Shown: positions 34,031 through 46,263 of the stretch, in pieces
Position numbering within the stretch: position 1 is the stretch's first letter
Layout of the letters: each line of letters opens with the position of its first letter
Source of the DNA: Fratercula arctica
Taxonomy: Eukaryota; Chordata; Aves; Charadriiformes; Alcidae
NCBI GenBank assembly: GCA_947846985.1
Contig: CANTUZ010000025.1
Coordinates: 13,824,100-13,888,099, forward strand
DNA length: 64,000 bases
Direction of reading: 5' to 3'
The notes under the pieces: model-generated
The model's database searches: none
Seen by the model: the letters and a program-made list of their open reading frames with translations, nothing else
What the model was told of the DNA's origin: nothing
Program-made: the position numbers and the translations under genes

Positions 34031-34990
34031 GCCCTCCCTACAGACCCTGATTTTATCCAGACCCTGCTGGCTCTCATGACAAGACCTGCAGCTGCAATGA
34101 GTACTAAATCTACTCTGACCTTGGTGATGGATGATGCAGCCGACCTACAGACTCACTCAGACCCAGTATCAGTCAACCCTGTACATAAGAGGAAACGTGC
34201 AGTACCAGCAGATAGCGACAGTCAACCAGGAACATCAGGCAATGCAGTAACAGAGGAAACTACTCAGTCATTATCCCTAAGTGAGCTGCGAGACATACAT
34301 AAGGATTACAGCTGTCAGGAAGGCGAGCAAGTGATTACTTGGTTGTTCAGATGCTGGGATACTGGAGCTGATAGTTTGGACTTAGATGGTAGAGAAGCCA
34401 AGTGGCTGGGACCATTGCCTAGAGAATCGGGTATTGACAGGGCTCTTGGAAGACCACCACAATCCCTCACCCTCTGGAGGCGACTCCTGTTAAGTGTGAG
34501 GAGCAGGTATCCCTATAGGGACGATATCATGTATTGCCCATTCAAGTGGACAACTACTGAGAGAGGTGAGGGAAATAGCTGTGTGGGAGATGATTTTCAG
34601 TGATTTGGACAACCTGCAGACATCATTAGATCCAGATGAGCTCAAAATTACCAGACCCATTTGGCGCAAGTGGGTACTGAGTGCACCAGCAGCATATGCT
34701 AATGTATTGGCATTATTTTGTTGGAGAGATGATGAGGCACCAACAGTGGGTGATATGGATGCTCGAATGCAGCATTATGCACATAATCTTCTTTCTGCCC
34801 CACAGGCCAGTGTCTCAGTGCTGAAGAAATCATTTGTCAAGGCCACTGTCTCAGTTGGGGACAAACGCTTCCCTACTAAACCTGTTCGAGAGAAACAAAG
34901 CACATCACGATATATCCTGTGGTCTACCCTGCGTAATCAGGGAGAAAACATGAGGAATTCGGATGGAAAACATACTTCACTTTACAGACA
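33782..34990 (+). pseudogene. ERV-L gag
   Basis: Gag in two overlapping frames. 33782-34603 carries the Pro/Thr-rich repeats, then SELRDIHKDYSCQEGEQVIT and WLFRCWDTGADSLDLDGREA. A frameshift near 34565-34600 moves to the frame starting at 34566 with WEMIFSDLDNLQ, RPIWRKWVLSAPAAYAN and the coiled region. No zinc knuckle is visible. The same blocks occur at 25792-26307. The downstream frame continues without a stop into protease. Confidence 0.82.
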
Positions 34991-37524
34991 CGTGTACGTC
35001 AGTTGCGGAGTAAAACACCCCCAAGAGGGAATTCTTCCAGGAGAAGTGCTGCTCCAGTTTCCAGTAACTGGTCCCCCAGAAGACACAGATGGGCTTCAGA
35101 GCCTGATTTACGACATGCAACTGTCACGGATGGAAGTGGTGGGCCCTGTAGTCAAAAGTAGGGGGGCCCTGCCTCCAGCCAGGAGGAGGAGAGGGATAAT
35201 TGAGTTTATTGGACTGTGTGGATTCGATGGCCTGACACATCAGAACTATAGGGCCTTGATGGACACTGGTGCACAGTGCACCCTAATGCCATTGAATCAT
35301 AGAGGGGAAGAATCTATCACTAGTGCTGGAGTGACAGGGGGATCTCAAGAGCTGACTGTATTGGAGGCCGAAGTGAGCCTAACTGGGAATAAATGGGAAA
35401 AGTTCCCCATTGCGACTGACCTGGATGCTCCATGCATTCTTGGCATAGATTACCTCAGGAAAGGGTATTTTAAGGACCCAAGGGGGTACCGGTGGGCATT
35501 TGGTGTAGCGGCGGTGGAGACGGAGACAGTTGTGCAACTGTCTACTCTGCCTGGCCTGTCAGAGGACCCTTCTATTGTGGGGCTGTTGCGAGTCAAGGAA
35601 CAGAAAGTGCCCCTTGCTACTACAACTGTGCATAGGGGACAATATCGCACTAATCGAGATTCTTTGCTCCCTATTCAGAAGTTGATCCGTCAGCTGGAAA
35701 GCCAAGGGGTGATCAATAAGACTCGTTCACCCTTTAACAGTCCCATATGGCCAGCGCGAAAGCCTGATGGGGAATGGAGTTTGACAGTAGACTATCATGG
35801 CCTGAATGAAGTCACACTACCATTGAGTGCTGCTGTGCCAGACATGCTGGAACTGCAGTATGAACTGGAGTCAAAGGCAGACAAGTGGTATGCTACGATT
35901 GACATTGCTAATGCTTTTTTCTCTGTTCCTTTAGCAGCAGAGTGCAGGCCACAGTTTGCTTTCACCTGGAGAGGCATCCAGTACACCTGGAATCAACTGC
36001 CCCAGGGGTGGAAACACAGCCCCACTATTTGCCATGGACTGATCCAGACTGCACTGGAGAAGGGTGGAGCTCCAGAACACCTGCAATACATTGATGACAT
36101 CATTGTGTGGGGTAATACAGCAGAAGAAGTTTTTGAGAAGGGGGAGAAAGTAATTCAAATCCTTCTGGAAGATGGTTTTGCCATAAAACGAGGTAAGGTC
36201 AAGGGACCTGCACAGGAAATGCAGTTTTTAGGAATTAAGTGGCAAGATGGGCGTTGTCGGATCCCAATGGATGTGATTAACAAAATAACAGCTATGTCCC
36301 CACCTACTAACAAAAAGGAAACACAAGCCTTCTTAGGCATTGTGGGTTTCTGGAGAATGCATATTCCTGGTTACAGTCAGATTCTGAGCCCTCTCTATGA
36401 AGTGACTAGAAAGAAGAATGATTTTAAATGGGGCCCTGAGCAACAATCAGCCTTTGAGCAAATTAAATGGGAGATTGTTCATGCAGTAGCCCTTGGTCCA
36501 GTCCGGACAGGACAAGATATAAAAAAATGTGCTGTACACTGCAGCAGGGGAGAATGGCCCTACCTGGAGTCTCTGGCAAAGGGCACCTGGAGAGACTTGA
36601 GGCCGACCCCTAGGGTTTTGGAGTCAAGCATATAGAGGATCAGAGGCTCGCTATACTACCACTGAGAAAGAGATATTGGCAGCATATGAAGGAGTTCGAG
36701 CTGCTTTGGAGGTAATTGGTACTGAAGCACAGCTCCTCTTGGCACCCCGGTTGCCAGTGTTGAACTGGATGTTTAAAGGGAAGACTCCTTCCACACATCA
36801 CACAACTGATGCCACGTGGAGTAAGCGGGTAGCACTAATTACTCAGCGAGCTCGAATAGGGAACCCCAATCGTCCAGGAATTCTGGAGGTGGTCATGGAT
36901 TGGCCGCAAGGCATGGATTTTGGAGGGTCCCCAGAGGAGAGGGTGGTGCGTGCTGAGGAGGCCCCACCATATAATCAATTATCAGAAAATGAGAGGCGAT
37001 ATGCGCTGTTCACTGATGGATCTTGTCGTATTGTAGGAAAAACCAGCGAAGGTGGAAAGCTGCTGTGTGGAGTCCTAATTGACGAGTTGCGGAAAATGGG
37101 TGAGGGAGTGGTTGAGTCAAGTCAGTTTGCAGAAGTGAAAGCCATCCAGTTGGCTTTAGATATTGCTGAGCGAGAACAGTGGCCAGTGCTTTATCTTTAT
37201 ACTGATTCATGGATGGCGGCACATGCCTTGTGGGGTTGGTTAAAGCAGTGGAAGAAGAGCAACTGGCAGCGCAGAGGCAAACCCATCTGGGCTGCTGACT
37301 TGTGGCAAAATATTGCTGGCCGATTAGAAAAGCTGTCTGTGAAGGTACGCCACGTAGATGCCCATATACCTATGAATCGGGCCACTGAGGAACAACAGAA
37401 CAACCAGCAGGTGTATCAAGCTGCTAAGATTAAAGTGTCCCAAGTAGACTTGGACTGGCAACATAAGGGTGAATTGTTTTTAGCTCTGTGGGCCCATGAC
37501 ACTTCAGGTCATCAGGGAAGAGAT
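34991..37524 (+). pseudogene. ERV-L pro-pol (PR, RT, RNase H, start of IN)
   Basis: Protease with LMDTGAQCTLMP near 35255. RT complete from about 35660, with WSLTVDYHGLNEV, LPQGWKHSPTICH and catalytic YIDD near 36088, through the FLGIVGFWRMHIPGYSQIL thumb block. A frameshift in an A7 run near 36525 and a TGA near 36597 separate RT from RNase H. The RNase H frame (36676-37500) has FTDGSC, AEVKAIQLALD and YTDSWM, but the fourth acidic position reads NNQQVYQAA instead of NNQQVDRAA. Integrase stops after HDTSGHQGRD, where CR1 sequence begins. Class III by RT and protease type. Confidence 0.9.
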
Positions 37525-39211
37525 CTGTGTACAGTCACAGGGCCACCATCTCATTGCAATTACTGAGATGTGGTGGGACACCTCACATGACTGGAATGCT
37601 GTCATGGATGGCTATGTCCTTTCCAGGAGAGACAGGCCAGCAAGGCAAGGTGGTGGAGTTGCTCTTTATGTGAGAGAGCAACTGGAATGCACTGAGCTCT
37701 CCCTGGGGGCAGATGAAGAGAGGGTTGAGAGCTTATAGGTAAGGATTAAGGGGCAGGTGAATATGAGGGACACTGTTGTGGGTGTTTATTACAGGCCACC
37801 TGATCAGGATGGGGAAGCTGATGAGGCCTTCTACAGACAGCTGAAAGTAGCCTCCCAATCACAGGCCTTGGTTCTCATGGGGGACTTCAATCACCCTGAT
37901 ATCTGCTGGGAAGACCACACAGCCAGGCATGCACAGTCCAGGAGGTTCCTCCAGTATACTGATGATAACTTTTTGACACAGGTGGTGGAGGAGCCAACAA
38001 GGAGAGGAGTACTACTGGACCTAGTACTGACAAACACAGAGGGACTGGTGGAGGACATGAAGGTTGGTTGGGGGCAGCCTTGGCTGTAGTAACCATGAGA
38101 AGATAGAGTTCAGGATCATGGGCAGTATTCATAAAACAACAAGAAGTAAAATCGCAACCTTGGACTTCAGGAGGGCTAACTTTGACTTCTTCAAGAAACT
38201 GCTTGGAGAGATCCCGTAGGCAAGGGCTCTGGAAGGTAGGGGGACTCAAGAGAGCTGGTTGGTATTCAAACACCGCTTCCTCCAAGCTCAGGATCGGTGC
38301 ATCCCTAAGAGCAGGAAATCGGGTAACGGACACAGGAGACCTGCATGGTTGAGCAGGGAGCTTCTGAAAAAACTCAAGAGGAAGAGGGAAGTTTACAGCA
38401 TGTGGAAGAAGGGACTGACCCCTTGGGAAGATTACAAGAATGCCGCCAGAGCGTGCAGGGATGAAATGAGGAAAGCCAAGGCCTCCTTGGAATTAAACCT
38501 GGCAAGGGATGTCAAGCTCAACAGGAAGGGCTTCTTCAAGTATATTGGAGGCAAAAGGAATACCAGAGAAGTTGTGGGCCCACTGCTGAATGAGACAGGA
38601 GCCATGGTGACACAGAGGATGCGGAGAAGACGGAGTTACTGAATGCCTTCTTTGCTTTGGTCTTTACTGCTCAGCCCAGCCCTCAGGAGTCCCAGACTTT
38701 GGAGAAAGTAACAGGGAAAGAGGAAGACTTCCCCTTGGTTGAGGAGGATCAAGTGAGAGATCAATTAGGTCAATTAGATATCCACAAGTCCATGGGTCCT
38801 GATGGGATGCACCCGAGAGTGCTGAGGGAGCTGGCGGAAGTCATTGCTGGGCCGCTCTCCATCATCTTTGAAAGGTCCTGGAGAACAGGCAAGGTGCCTG
38901 AGGACTGCAGGAAAGCCAATGTCACTCCAGTCTTCAAAAAGGGCAAGAAGGAGGACCCAGGAAACTACAGGCCGGTCAGCCTCACCTCCATCCCTGCAAA
39001 GATGATGGAACAGCTCATTCTGGGCATCATCTCAAGGCATGCGGAGGAAAAGAAAGCTATCGGAAGTAGTTAACATGGATTCACCAAGGGGAAATTATGT
39101 CTGGCTAATCTGATAGCCTTCTATGATGTAATGACTGGATGGATAGATGAGGGGAGGGCAGTGGATGTTGTCTCCCACAGCATCCTCATAGGGAAGCTTA
39201 GGAAGTGTGGA
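37525..39211 (+). mobile_element. CR1 LINE ORF2: endonuclease and RT start
   Basis: Plus-strand CR1 ORF2. Apurinic-type endonuclease motifs are visible: IAITEMWWD, GGGVALYVREQLE, VGVYYRPP, VLMGDFNHPDICWE, SNHEKIEF. The RT N-terminal part follows (GPDGMHPRVLRELA, ANVTPVFKKGKKEDPGNYRP). At least four frame breaks. Near 39165 it skips part of the RT and resumes [14 protein letters not shown], then stops at 39211. It covers a part of CR1 that most copies in the window lack. Confidence 0.85.
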
Positions 39212-39520
39212 CTACCCACCCCATGGTACTGGAGCACGCGCACATCAATTAAAGGACCTTGTAACTTTAAATGAAAGCGAGAGACTGTACTAACCAATAG
39301 AAATTGTTAAGATAAGGTATTAAGCAATAATTATAATTAAGGATGTGTATTCCTGTGTTTTGAACCATATAAATATTCCTAAGAGTTTGTAGGCCGGCGT
39401 GCTAGCTTTGTGGATTACCACCTAGCACCCAACTCTGCAGAAATGATTTAAATAAATAATATCTCTACTCTGTGTGTATATTGGTGTCTGCACACCGGGT
39501 AAACGATCCCACTTTGGGAC
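39208..39520 (+). mobile_element. Possible LTR, unrecognised family
   Basis: Begins TGTGGACTACCC at the end of CR1 and ends near TTTGGGACA. It has a TATAAATA box near 39370 and AATAAATAATA near 39451. No target duplication or second copy was found, so this is a guess from promoter and polyadenylation order. Confidence 0.35.
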
Positions 39521-39978
39521 AACAACATGATCTACTTGCAATGCTGTTAGGATCTGGTTTACTCCACTGGAGTAGGGACTGGTCCAGGCATGCAATAATT
39601 TAGATAAAAAGAAAGATGAAAAGGTTATGCCAAAAATAGTCAAACTCTAAAGAATACAGGAACCACACTGGAATTTATGATATTTTCTCATGGTTTTGAG
39701 ATTAAACAACAGATTTCAGCTGTTTAAAAGAAAGCAGGAGCAACACTTCTCTGTACAATGCTGGATTTAAAGGTCTGGGCTTGCATTTCTGAACAAGTCA
39801 ACACCTTCTCGAAGTAGTAGGAATGAGAGATACTAAAACCAAACCTAATCACCTGTCAGGAGCAGCATCCGCATCCCACGATTTTTTCCTCAGGTCAAAC
39901 CAGCAACTTTTATGCTCTAGTTAAGCAGTGACATCTTGAAAGCAGAAAAAGTTTGGGTTCATAAAATGTGTTAAATTC
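39521..39978. other. Unassigned sequence
   Basis: No supported feature. Confidence 0.45.
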
Positions 39979-40155
39979 TGATGCAGTGAAATGCCGAAGT
40001 TAAGACTCAATAGCCTTGGTGACTATTAAGCAGGTATTCTTTATTGCAGCGCCGGGCGCACATTAGGTCCACCTAATGTGTGCGCCGACTGACTTAGATG
40101 TACAGTTTAAATACATACTATGTATGCATATTCACTAGTTTTCCAAGAAATGATT
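39979..40155 (-). mobile_element. LTR family G, truncated
   Basis: 177 bp nearly identical to 51018-51194, from TGATGCAG to CAAGAAATGATT. AATAAA on the minus strand near 40040. Cut on its right, where other retroviral sequence follows. Confidence 0.8.
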
Positions 40156-40452
40156 GTGACAGGTGACTGGGATGAAAAATCAGAAAGAACCTGTAGGATT
40201 TTGGTCCAAGGCATTACAAGGTTCCCCTACACATCATAATCCAACTTCTCTTACTTTACATCCTTTGTTAATATCAGATTCTCGAGTTCTTGTATTTCAG
40301 GTGTCCTCGACAAGTACCTGTGCCTTATCTAGAGGAGATAGCATTGGAACAGTGTTATTGGTATTGCAAGCCCAGCATCGAATTGAAGTCCAATCCAAAA
40401 AAGCACAAGCCACAGCTCCCCAATCTGTGTGGACAGCTAACCTGCATCAGGT
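40156..40452 (+). pseudogene. Retroviral remnant left of provirus K
   Basis: A frame with EPVGFWSKALQGS resembles the start of a retroviral RNase H linker. The end (SVWTANLHQV) may continue at 47466 after provirus K (IKPGVILAEGAGATVYV). Family not settled. TCAGGT (40447-40452) is the left copy of the K target duplication. Confidence 0.42.
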
Positions 40453-40786
40453 TGTTGCAGAATGGCTTGAGGAGCAAGGTCATGGGAGATGAAAATAGCA
40501 CAGAAGCAGGTGGGAAGTTACAGCTCGGCAATGGGAAAGTGCTAAGTAAACAAGCCATGAGAATGTAGAAGTAAGAATAGGGAGCTGATAAGAATAGGGA
40601 ACTAAGGCAGAACCCTGTCGTGTGGACAGAGAGCCAATCGCAGTGAGCAGATGACTTTTTAAATTAGCCCATAGCTAAGTAATGATGTAACCAGTAACTA
40701 TATAATGAAGCGTATTCGGGCAATAAACTGAAGCTTGCTTTATCACTCACATTGAGTCGGCCGCTTGTCTTCCCTCGCTCGTCGCA
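40453..40786 (+). mobile_element. Provirus K 5' LTR
   Basis: 334 bp, TGTTGCAGAA to CTCGTCGCA. AATAAA near 40722 and a TATATAATG promoter-like stretch near 40700. About eight differences from the 3' LTR (47126-47459) by eye, roughly 2.4%. Flanked by TCAGGT. Confidence 0.93.
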
Positions 40787-40788
40787 AG

Positions 40789-40806
40789 TGGCGCTCGAAC
40801 AGGGAC
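40789..40806 (+). promoter_or_regulatory. Provirus K primer binding site, tRNA-Lys type
   Basis: TGGCGCTCGAACAGGGAC, two bases after the LTR. One base (T for C) from the standard tRNA-Lys3 site. Confidence 0.88.
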
Positions 40807-41052
40807 CCCCAGCCTTGTTCCCACCGGACAGCGAGCTCGGAAAAGCACTGGTAGCAGCGACCAGGGTGTAAAAGACAGTACATGATATGGATGGTACATG
40901 ATATGTCTGTCCGTACCTGATCTTCAGATAATTAAGAGGAGGATCGCCGTCCGAGGAAAGCTACCTAAACGGAAAGGAAAAAGGCTGCAAACAGAGTAAT
41001 CAAGGGATCAAAGTAATCAAGGGATCATAAAGAGGAAGTCGACGCGTCGCAA

Positions 41053-42762
41053 ATGGATAGAGAGGTAGCTTTACAATTTTTACAATGCTTTTTAGAAAAG
41101 CGGGGAGTAGGCCCTATAAAAGATCTGGCCGGGTTAATTGCATTAGGCAAAGCTCAAGGATACTTTAAGGACCCAGACGATATGTTTGAAGTAGAGGAGT
41201 GGCGAATGTTTGGAGATTGTCTGTGGGATAAAGTTATAGATGATGACAAAACTGCAAAAAAGTTAATGAAACCTTGGCGAGAGATTATTAACTGTATGAA
41301 AAGACATAAGGCGGAAAAGCGTGTAGCAGCTGCCGCTGCAGCCAGACTAGATAAAGCTGATGCGGAGGCCGGGAAAATTGTTCCAGGTAAAGATTATTGG
41401 ACCCCTCCACCGACAGGGATTCCCGTCCCGGTGCGGGGACTATTCCACCCCCCTCCCGATCCGCCGGTAGCAGACGCACCTATGCCGTCTGCGCCCCCAG
41501 CTGAAACAAAAAAAGACATTAAGAACTCGTGTGAGATAGTAACAGACAGTGACTTTATAGACGGAAGGGAAGCAATGGCAAGTAAGTCCCCGAGACCAAT
41601 AACGCGAATAGATTGGGGAAAAATTAGTCAGGAAGCTATGTTACGATGGGAGTATGATCTGTTAGATTTATGCGATAGCACGTATGCATTCCCCGTCCTT
41701 TATCATGTAGATGACCACGGTAATACTCATGGAGAACATGAAGTATTAGATTGGAAAATTTTAAATCAGTTACACAATACCGTTAATGAATCTGGCTTAC
41801 ACAGTGAACCTGTTAGACAAATGCTTAGTTATATTTGGGGAAGAGGACTGCTTTGTCCTGAAGATATCAAAGGTATTATGTGGCTCATTCTTAAACAGTC
41901 ACAGCAGTTATTATGGCAAAGTCATTGGCAACATTTTTGCGAGATCTCTGCCCACACTCCACGGCCGCAGGGGGATCGCTTGCTAGGGGTTACAGTTGAG
42001 CAATTAATGGGTACTGGACCGTTTGCCGCTGTAGAAATGCAAATGCAGACTGGTCCCCATGTGCTACTTGAGAGCATGAGATTGGCTCGAGAAGCATTAA
42101 ATAGAGTTAAAACAACGCCAGGGTCCCCGTCATATATGTCAATTAAACAAAAGCGGGACGAGTCTTTCGCTTCTTTCGTGGATAGAATTACTGATGCAAT
42201 TAACATGGGAGACGTCCCCGAATTCATGAAAGGGCCCCTATTGCGACAATGTGTATTAGAAAACTGCAACCCTTCTACAAAAGGCATTCTTATTCAGTTA
42301 CCGGCAGATGCCTCTATTGAAGCTATGTTAGATAGAACGAGCAGGGTTCCCGTAGGAACTCAAGCATGGCTAGTCGAGGCTCTTAAGGACGTTGGAGAAA
42401 GAATAGTTCATTCTCAGAATCAAGTGTTTGCAACCTTTTCCCCGTTGAAACCTTTGGGTGGCTTATCCTCAAAGGCATCTAGTCGGAGACCTCTTAAATG
42501 CTACCGTTGTGGCAAAGACGGACATGTGCGTCGACAGTGCCGAGAGCAAAATGTATGGTGCCAGCACTGTCGCACGAACAATCATGATACCGCTGCTTGC
42601 CGAATTCCGGGAAACCCCCGGGGGAGTGCCAGGAGCTGCAGCGCGACGACCCCAATGGCGGCTCAAGCGGCAGTCAGCCCCTCGACAATATCACCACCGC
42701 CGCTACCCAGCTTCGACCAGCCACCGTCGGGAGCCTCGGGTTGGATTTGGCAACAGCAGTAG
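41053..42762 (+). CDS. gag: Provirus K Gag, intact frame
   Basis: 569 codons with no stop. Matrix region at residues 1-100; proline-rich region with a PSAP late-domain motif near residue 148; capsid with the major homology region around residues 362-380 (IKQKRDESFASFVDRI). Nucleocapsid has two CCHC zinc knuckles (CYRCGKDGHVRRQC near 483 and [14 protein letters not shown] near 503), then a proline-rich tail. No Met-Gly myristoylation start: it begins MDREVALQ. Class II (betaretrovirus-like). The only large ERV structural gene in the window that is still fully open. Confidence 0.92.
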   Translation: MDREVALQFLQCFLEKRGVGPIKDLAGLIALGKAQGYFKDPDDMFEVEEWRMFGDCLWDKVIDDDKTAKKLMKPWREIINCMKRHKAEKRVAAAAAARLDKADAEAGKIVPGKDYWTPPPTGIPVPVRGLFHPPPDPPVADAPMPSAPPAETKKDIKNSCEIVTDSDFIDGREAMASKSPRPITRIDWGKISQEAMLRWEYDLLDLCDSTYAFPVLYHVDDHGNTHGEHEVLDWKILNQLHNTVNESGLHSEPVRQMLSYIWGRGLLCPEDIKGIMWLILKQSQQLLWQSHWQHFCEISAHTPRPQGDRLLGVTVEQLMGTGPFAAVEMQMQTGPHVLLESMRLAREALNRVKTTPGSPSYMSIKQKRDESFASFVDRITDAINMGDVPEFMKGPLLRQCVLENCNPSTKGILIQLPADASIEAMLDRTSRVPVGTQAWLVEALKDVGERIVHSQNQVFATFSPLKPLGGLSSKASSRRPLKCYRCGKDGHVRRQCREQNVWCQHCRTNNHDTAACRIPGNPRGSARSCSATTPMAAQAAVSPSTISPPPLPSFDQPPSGASGWIWQQQ

Positions 42763-43439
42763 ATGTCACCCTAATGGACAATAAGCCACAAAAAGTACGA
42801 ACTGGAGTTATCGGCCCTATTTTGATTGATGGTAAACCTTATGGAGGATTGCTGCTCGGCCGGTCGTCAAGTGGACTGAAAGGACTCTTTATTTTACCTG
42901 GCGTAATTGACGCTGATTTTACCGGTGAGATCTGCATTATCATCCAAACTAATTATCCACCTATATGCATACCCAGAGGCAGCCGAATTGCACAACTGGT
43001 ACCTATTCCTCAACTTACTGAGGCGATGTGTACAGATGCTGACCTATATAGAGGGTCAAGAGGCTTTGGGTCAACTGGAGGCCTTGCATTATTGACTGTG
43101 CCTTTAAATCAACGCCCAGTAACTCGGGTGACACTGGAACATGGCAGCGAGCAGCGCCAGCTTAACGCTCTGTTGGATACAGGTGCCGATATCACTATTA
43201 TTTCAAGCCGTGCGTGGCCTAAGCATTGGCCTTCGCGTCCTGCCCTAGGTGGAATTGAAGGTGTAGGTGGGACTGCAGCCGTGCAGCGGAGTGTGAACCG
43301 GGTCCATCTTATAATTGAAAACCGGAGAACGAGCCTGTGGGTAACTATCATGCCCCTGCAAGCAGGGGTTAATGCATTAATCGGACGTGATGTGTTAAAT
43401 CAAATGGGAGTCATCCTTACCACTGACAGACCTTTTTAG
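42597..43439 (+). CDS. pro: Provirus K dUTPase-protease, intact frame
   Basis: Frame -1 relative to gag and overlapping it. dUTPase domain comes first ([42 protein letters not shown]), then the aspartic protease with [12 protein letters not shown] and the [12 protein letters not shown] block, and stop at 43439. The first Met at 42597 is not a start: expression should come by ribosomal slippage from gag at 42609. dUTPase fused to protease is typical of betaretroviruses. No G-patch follows. Confidence 0.88.
   Translation: MPNSGKPPGECQELQRDDPNGGSSGSQPLDNITTAATQLRPATVGSLGLDLATAVDVTLMDNKPQKVRTGVIGPILIDGKPYGGLLLGRSSSGLKGLFILPGVIDADFTGEICIIIQTNYPPICIPRGSRIAQLVPIPQLTEAMCTDADLYRGSRGFGSTGGLALLTVPLNQRPVTRVTLEHGSEQRQLNALLDTGADITIISSRAWPKHWPSRPALGGIEGVGGTAAVQRSVNRVHLIIENRRTSLWVTIMPLQAGVNALIGRDVLNQMGVILTTDRPF
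42609..42615 (+). promoter_or_regulatory. Gag-pro -1 frameshift slippery heptamer
   Basis: G GGA AAC in the correct gag phase (CCG GGA AAC), the heptamer used at gag-pro of several betaretroviruses. The dUTPase-protease frame is exactly -1. A GC-rich stretch that could form a stem lies just downstream (42616-42660). Confidence 0.82.
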
Positions 43440-46040
43440 GAGCGGTCACTGTAGCATGGACTTTCCCGATCCGCCTAAAGTGGCTGACCGATGAGGCTGT
43501 TTGGGTCGAGCAGTGGCCGCTGAAAAAGGAAAGTCTGCGACAAGCTCATCAACTAGTGCGAGAGCAACTAGCTCAAGGACATTTACAACCCTCCACAAGT
43601 CCATGGAATACCCCGATTTTTGTAATAAAGAAGAAATCAGGAAAATACCGGTTATTGCACGATTTACAAGCAGTTAATAAACAAATGCAAACGATGGGAG
43701 CTCTCCAGCCTGGTCTGCCCAATCCAGCTATGCTGCCAGAAGGCTGGCATCTGCTAATTATTGATCTCAAAGACTGTTTTTTTACTATAAAGCTGCATCC
43801 ATGCGATACACAGCGCTTTGCCTTTACACTGCCATCTATCAACCACGAGGCACCTAGCCAACGATTTGAGTGGGTCGTATTGCCTCAAGGCATGAAAAAT
43901 AGCCACCTTGTGTCAACTTTTCGTGGATGCAGCCCTACAGCCAGTACATGACGCATGGCCACAAGCAATAATTTACCACTACATGGATGATATTTTAATT
44001 GCCCAGTCCCAACCGTTTACTCTGCAACAGGAATTGTTTTTACAGCAGCAATTACAAAATCACCACTTAATCATTGCTCCTGAGAAAGTACAGCGACAGC
44101 CTATTTGGCAGTACTTGGGCTGGAAAATTACCGAGTCACAGGTGTCCCCGCAGAAATTGACACTCTGTATAGATATCCACACGTTAAATGATGCGCAAAA
44201 ACTTATGGGTGATTTGCAATGGTTGCATCCTATTGTAGGCATCACCAACGAGGACCTGGAACCCCTGCGCTCCCTACTCAAGGGCACGGATCCTGCCCAA
44301 CCTGTAATACCAAATCCACAGCAAAAGGCCTTAATACAACAACTAGCCACCGTCATCACTACACGAGCCGTTGACTGCCTAAACCCCAACCTTGACATCG
44401 ACTTGACCATCCTTGCAGAGAAGCGACATGTGTTAGGTGCTCTGACGCAGAGCATAAAGAAAAAGGGGGAAGAGGAGGTCCGGGTCCTAGAGTGGCTCTT
44501 TACAAGTATTCAGGCGAAAGCAACATTACAGACCCGACTAGAAAATATTGCTGAGTTAATTAAAAAAGGAAGAATGCGCGTTTTGCAAATTACAGGCAAA
44601 AATGTCGGAGTAATATATCTTCCTATATGACGAGAAGACCTGGAATGGTATCTTCAACATTCGGAGGCCCTACGATCTTGCTTGCTGGAGGAAGCAACGG
44701 AAATAAAGGTAGAGTCGCTGAAATCAGCCATATTACGTTGGGTCAGCCTACATGAATGGATAGAGCGACCTAAGCGTAGTCTTGTGCCTTTGCCCGAGGC
44801 CATCACTGTTTACACCGACGCCGGAAAAAAGTCACGCCGTGCGGTGGCTACCTGGTTTACGGAAGGGCGATGGCATGAACAAATGTTGGCCGCAGAGAAA
44901 GAAGATTCTTTACAGACCCTCGAGTTGTATGCAGTAGTGTGGACATTCACGAATTGGTTGCATACTGCGATCAATGTGGTGACAGATTCCTTGTACGTGC
45001 ATGGCATCACTTGCCGTATTGAGGACGCAAGAATAAAAGAGCTGTCTAATCGGCGGCTCTTTGAGCTGCTGAGAGCGCTACAGGCAGCAATTAAGCAACG
45101 TACCGCTCCATTTTGTGTCATCCACGTTCGGAGTCACATGTGGAACCAAGGGTTAGGAGAAGGTAACGCCCGAGCAGACAGACTGGTGACAGTGGCAGCC
45201 CCCCTGAGTGAATTCATCAAAGCCAGGGAATCACATGGCATGTTCCATCAAAATGCTAAGGGACTGCATCGACAGTTCAATGTCACTATGGATGAAGCCA
45301 GAGGAATCGTGCGTGCTTGTCCCACCTGTAGTCACCACGGCCCTGGGCTCGGTTTAGGCGTTAACCCGCGAGGATTGGGCCCCTGTGAGCTCTGGCAGAT
45401 GGATGTCACACACGTTCCCGAGTTTGGATGACTGAAATATGTACATGTTACTATTGATACTTATAGTGGCTTTCTTTGGGCCACAGCTCAGGTTGGCGAG
45501 AGGGCCTTACATGTAATTAGGCATCTTACGAGTTGCTTTGCAGTCATGGGACTACCACGAGAAATTAAGACCGATAATGGACCTGCTTATACAAGTGAAA
45601 AGATACGTCGATTCTGTCAAAGCTGGGGAGTGAGTCATATTACGGGCATACCACACTCTCCAACTGGGCAGGCGATTGTAGAACGAGCTAATCAGACTTT
45701 GAAACAATATCTGATCAGGTTCATAGATGTAGTAGATGTGCAGGAACGACTTGTGAAAACCCTTTTCGTGATAAATCATTTGTGTGTGTTTAACGAACAT
45801 AAATTGCCCTCAGCATATGTGCATGGTTCTACAGAAAAATCAGGAAATAGTCAGCCTATGTTTGTAATGTATCGAGACCCTGCCACGGGATTGTGGAATG
45901 GGCCAGCTGAAGTGAAATACCTAGGTAGAGGATATATGTGTGTTCTTACACCCACAGGACCACAGTGGATTCCTAGCCGTTGGACCAGAGCTGCTGTGAC
46001 TGCTGAGAGGGCCCCACCAAGAGAACTGCCAGAAAGCTGA
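43440..46040 (+). pseudogene. pol: Provirus K pol (RT, RNase H, integrase), broken
   Basis: Opens in the -1 frame relative to pro. RT has [29 protein letters not shown] and YMDD near 43980. A one-base loss near 43903 shifts the frame. An in-frame TGA at about 44628 lies between connection and RNase H, and another at 45429 lies inside integrase. RNase H has VYTDAGKKS, LELYAVV and VTDSLYV. Integrase has the DVTH, KTDNGPAY and IVERANQTLK acidic triad and a C-terminal WIPSRW block; stop at 46040. Three lesions make it non-functional. Confidence 0.9.
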
Positions 46041-46229
46041 GGACATTGCAACAGACAGCCGCGATAAAACGTCAGTTGCTAATCGTGACTGGCTAAAAAG
46101 TAGAGGGAAGTGACCGATATCTCTCTAGTCACAACAGTTGGGCAACTTTAATTTACCATCGAGCTGCCAAAATTTCTTTTACTGATATTGAATGCACTGT
46201 AAAAATGCATTTGTATGGTCCCTTTGATG

Positions 46230-46263
<34 letters not shown>

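Noticed and set aside
33748..34077. 109-codon minus-strand frame rich in Val, Gly and Thr
   Set aside because: Reverse reading of the Pro/Thr minisatellite, open only because the repeat unit is a multiple of three.
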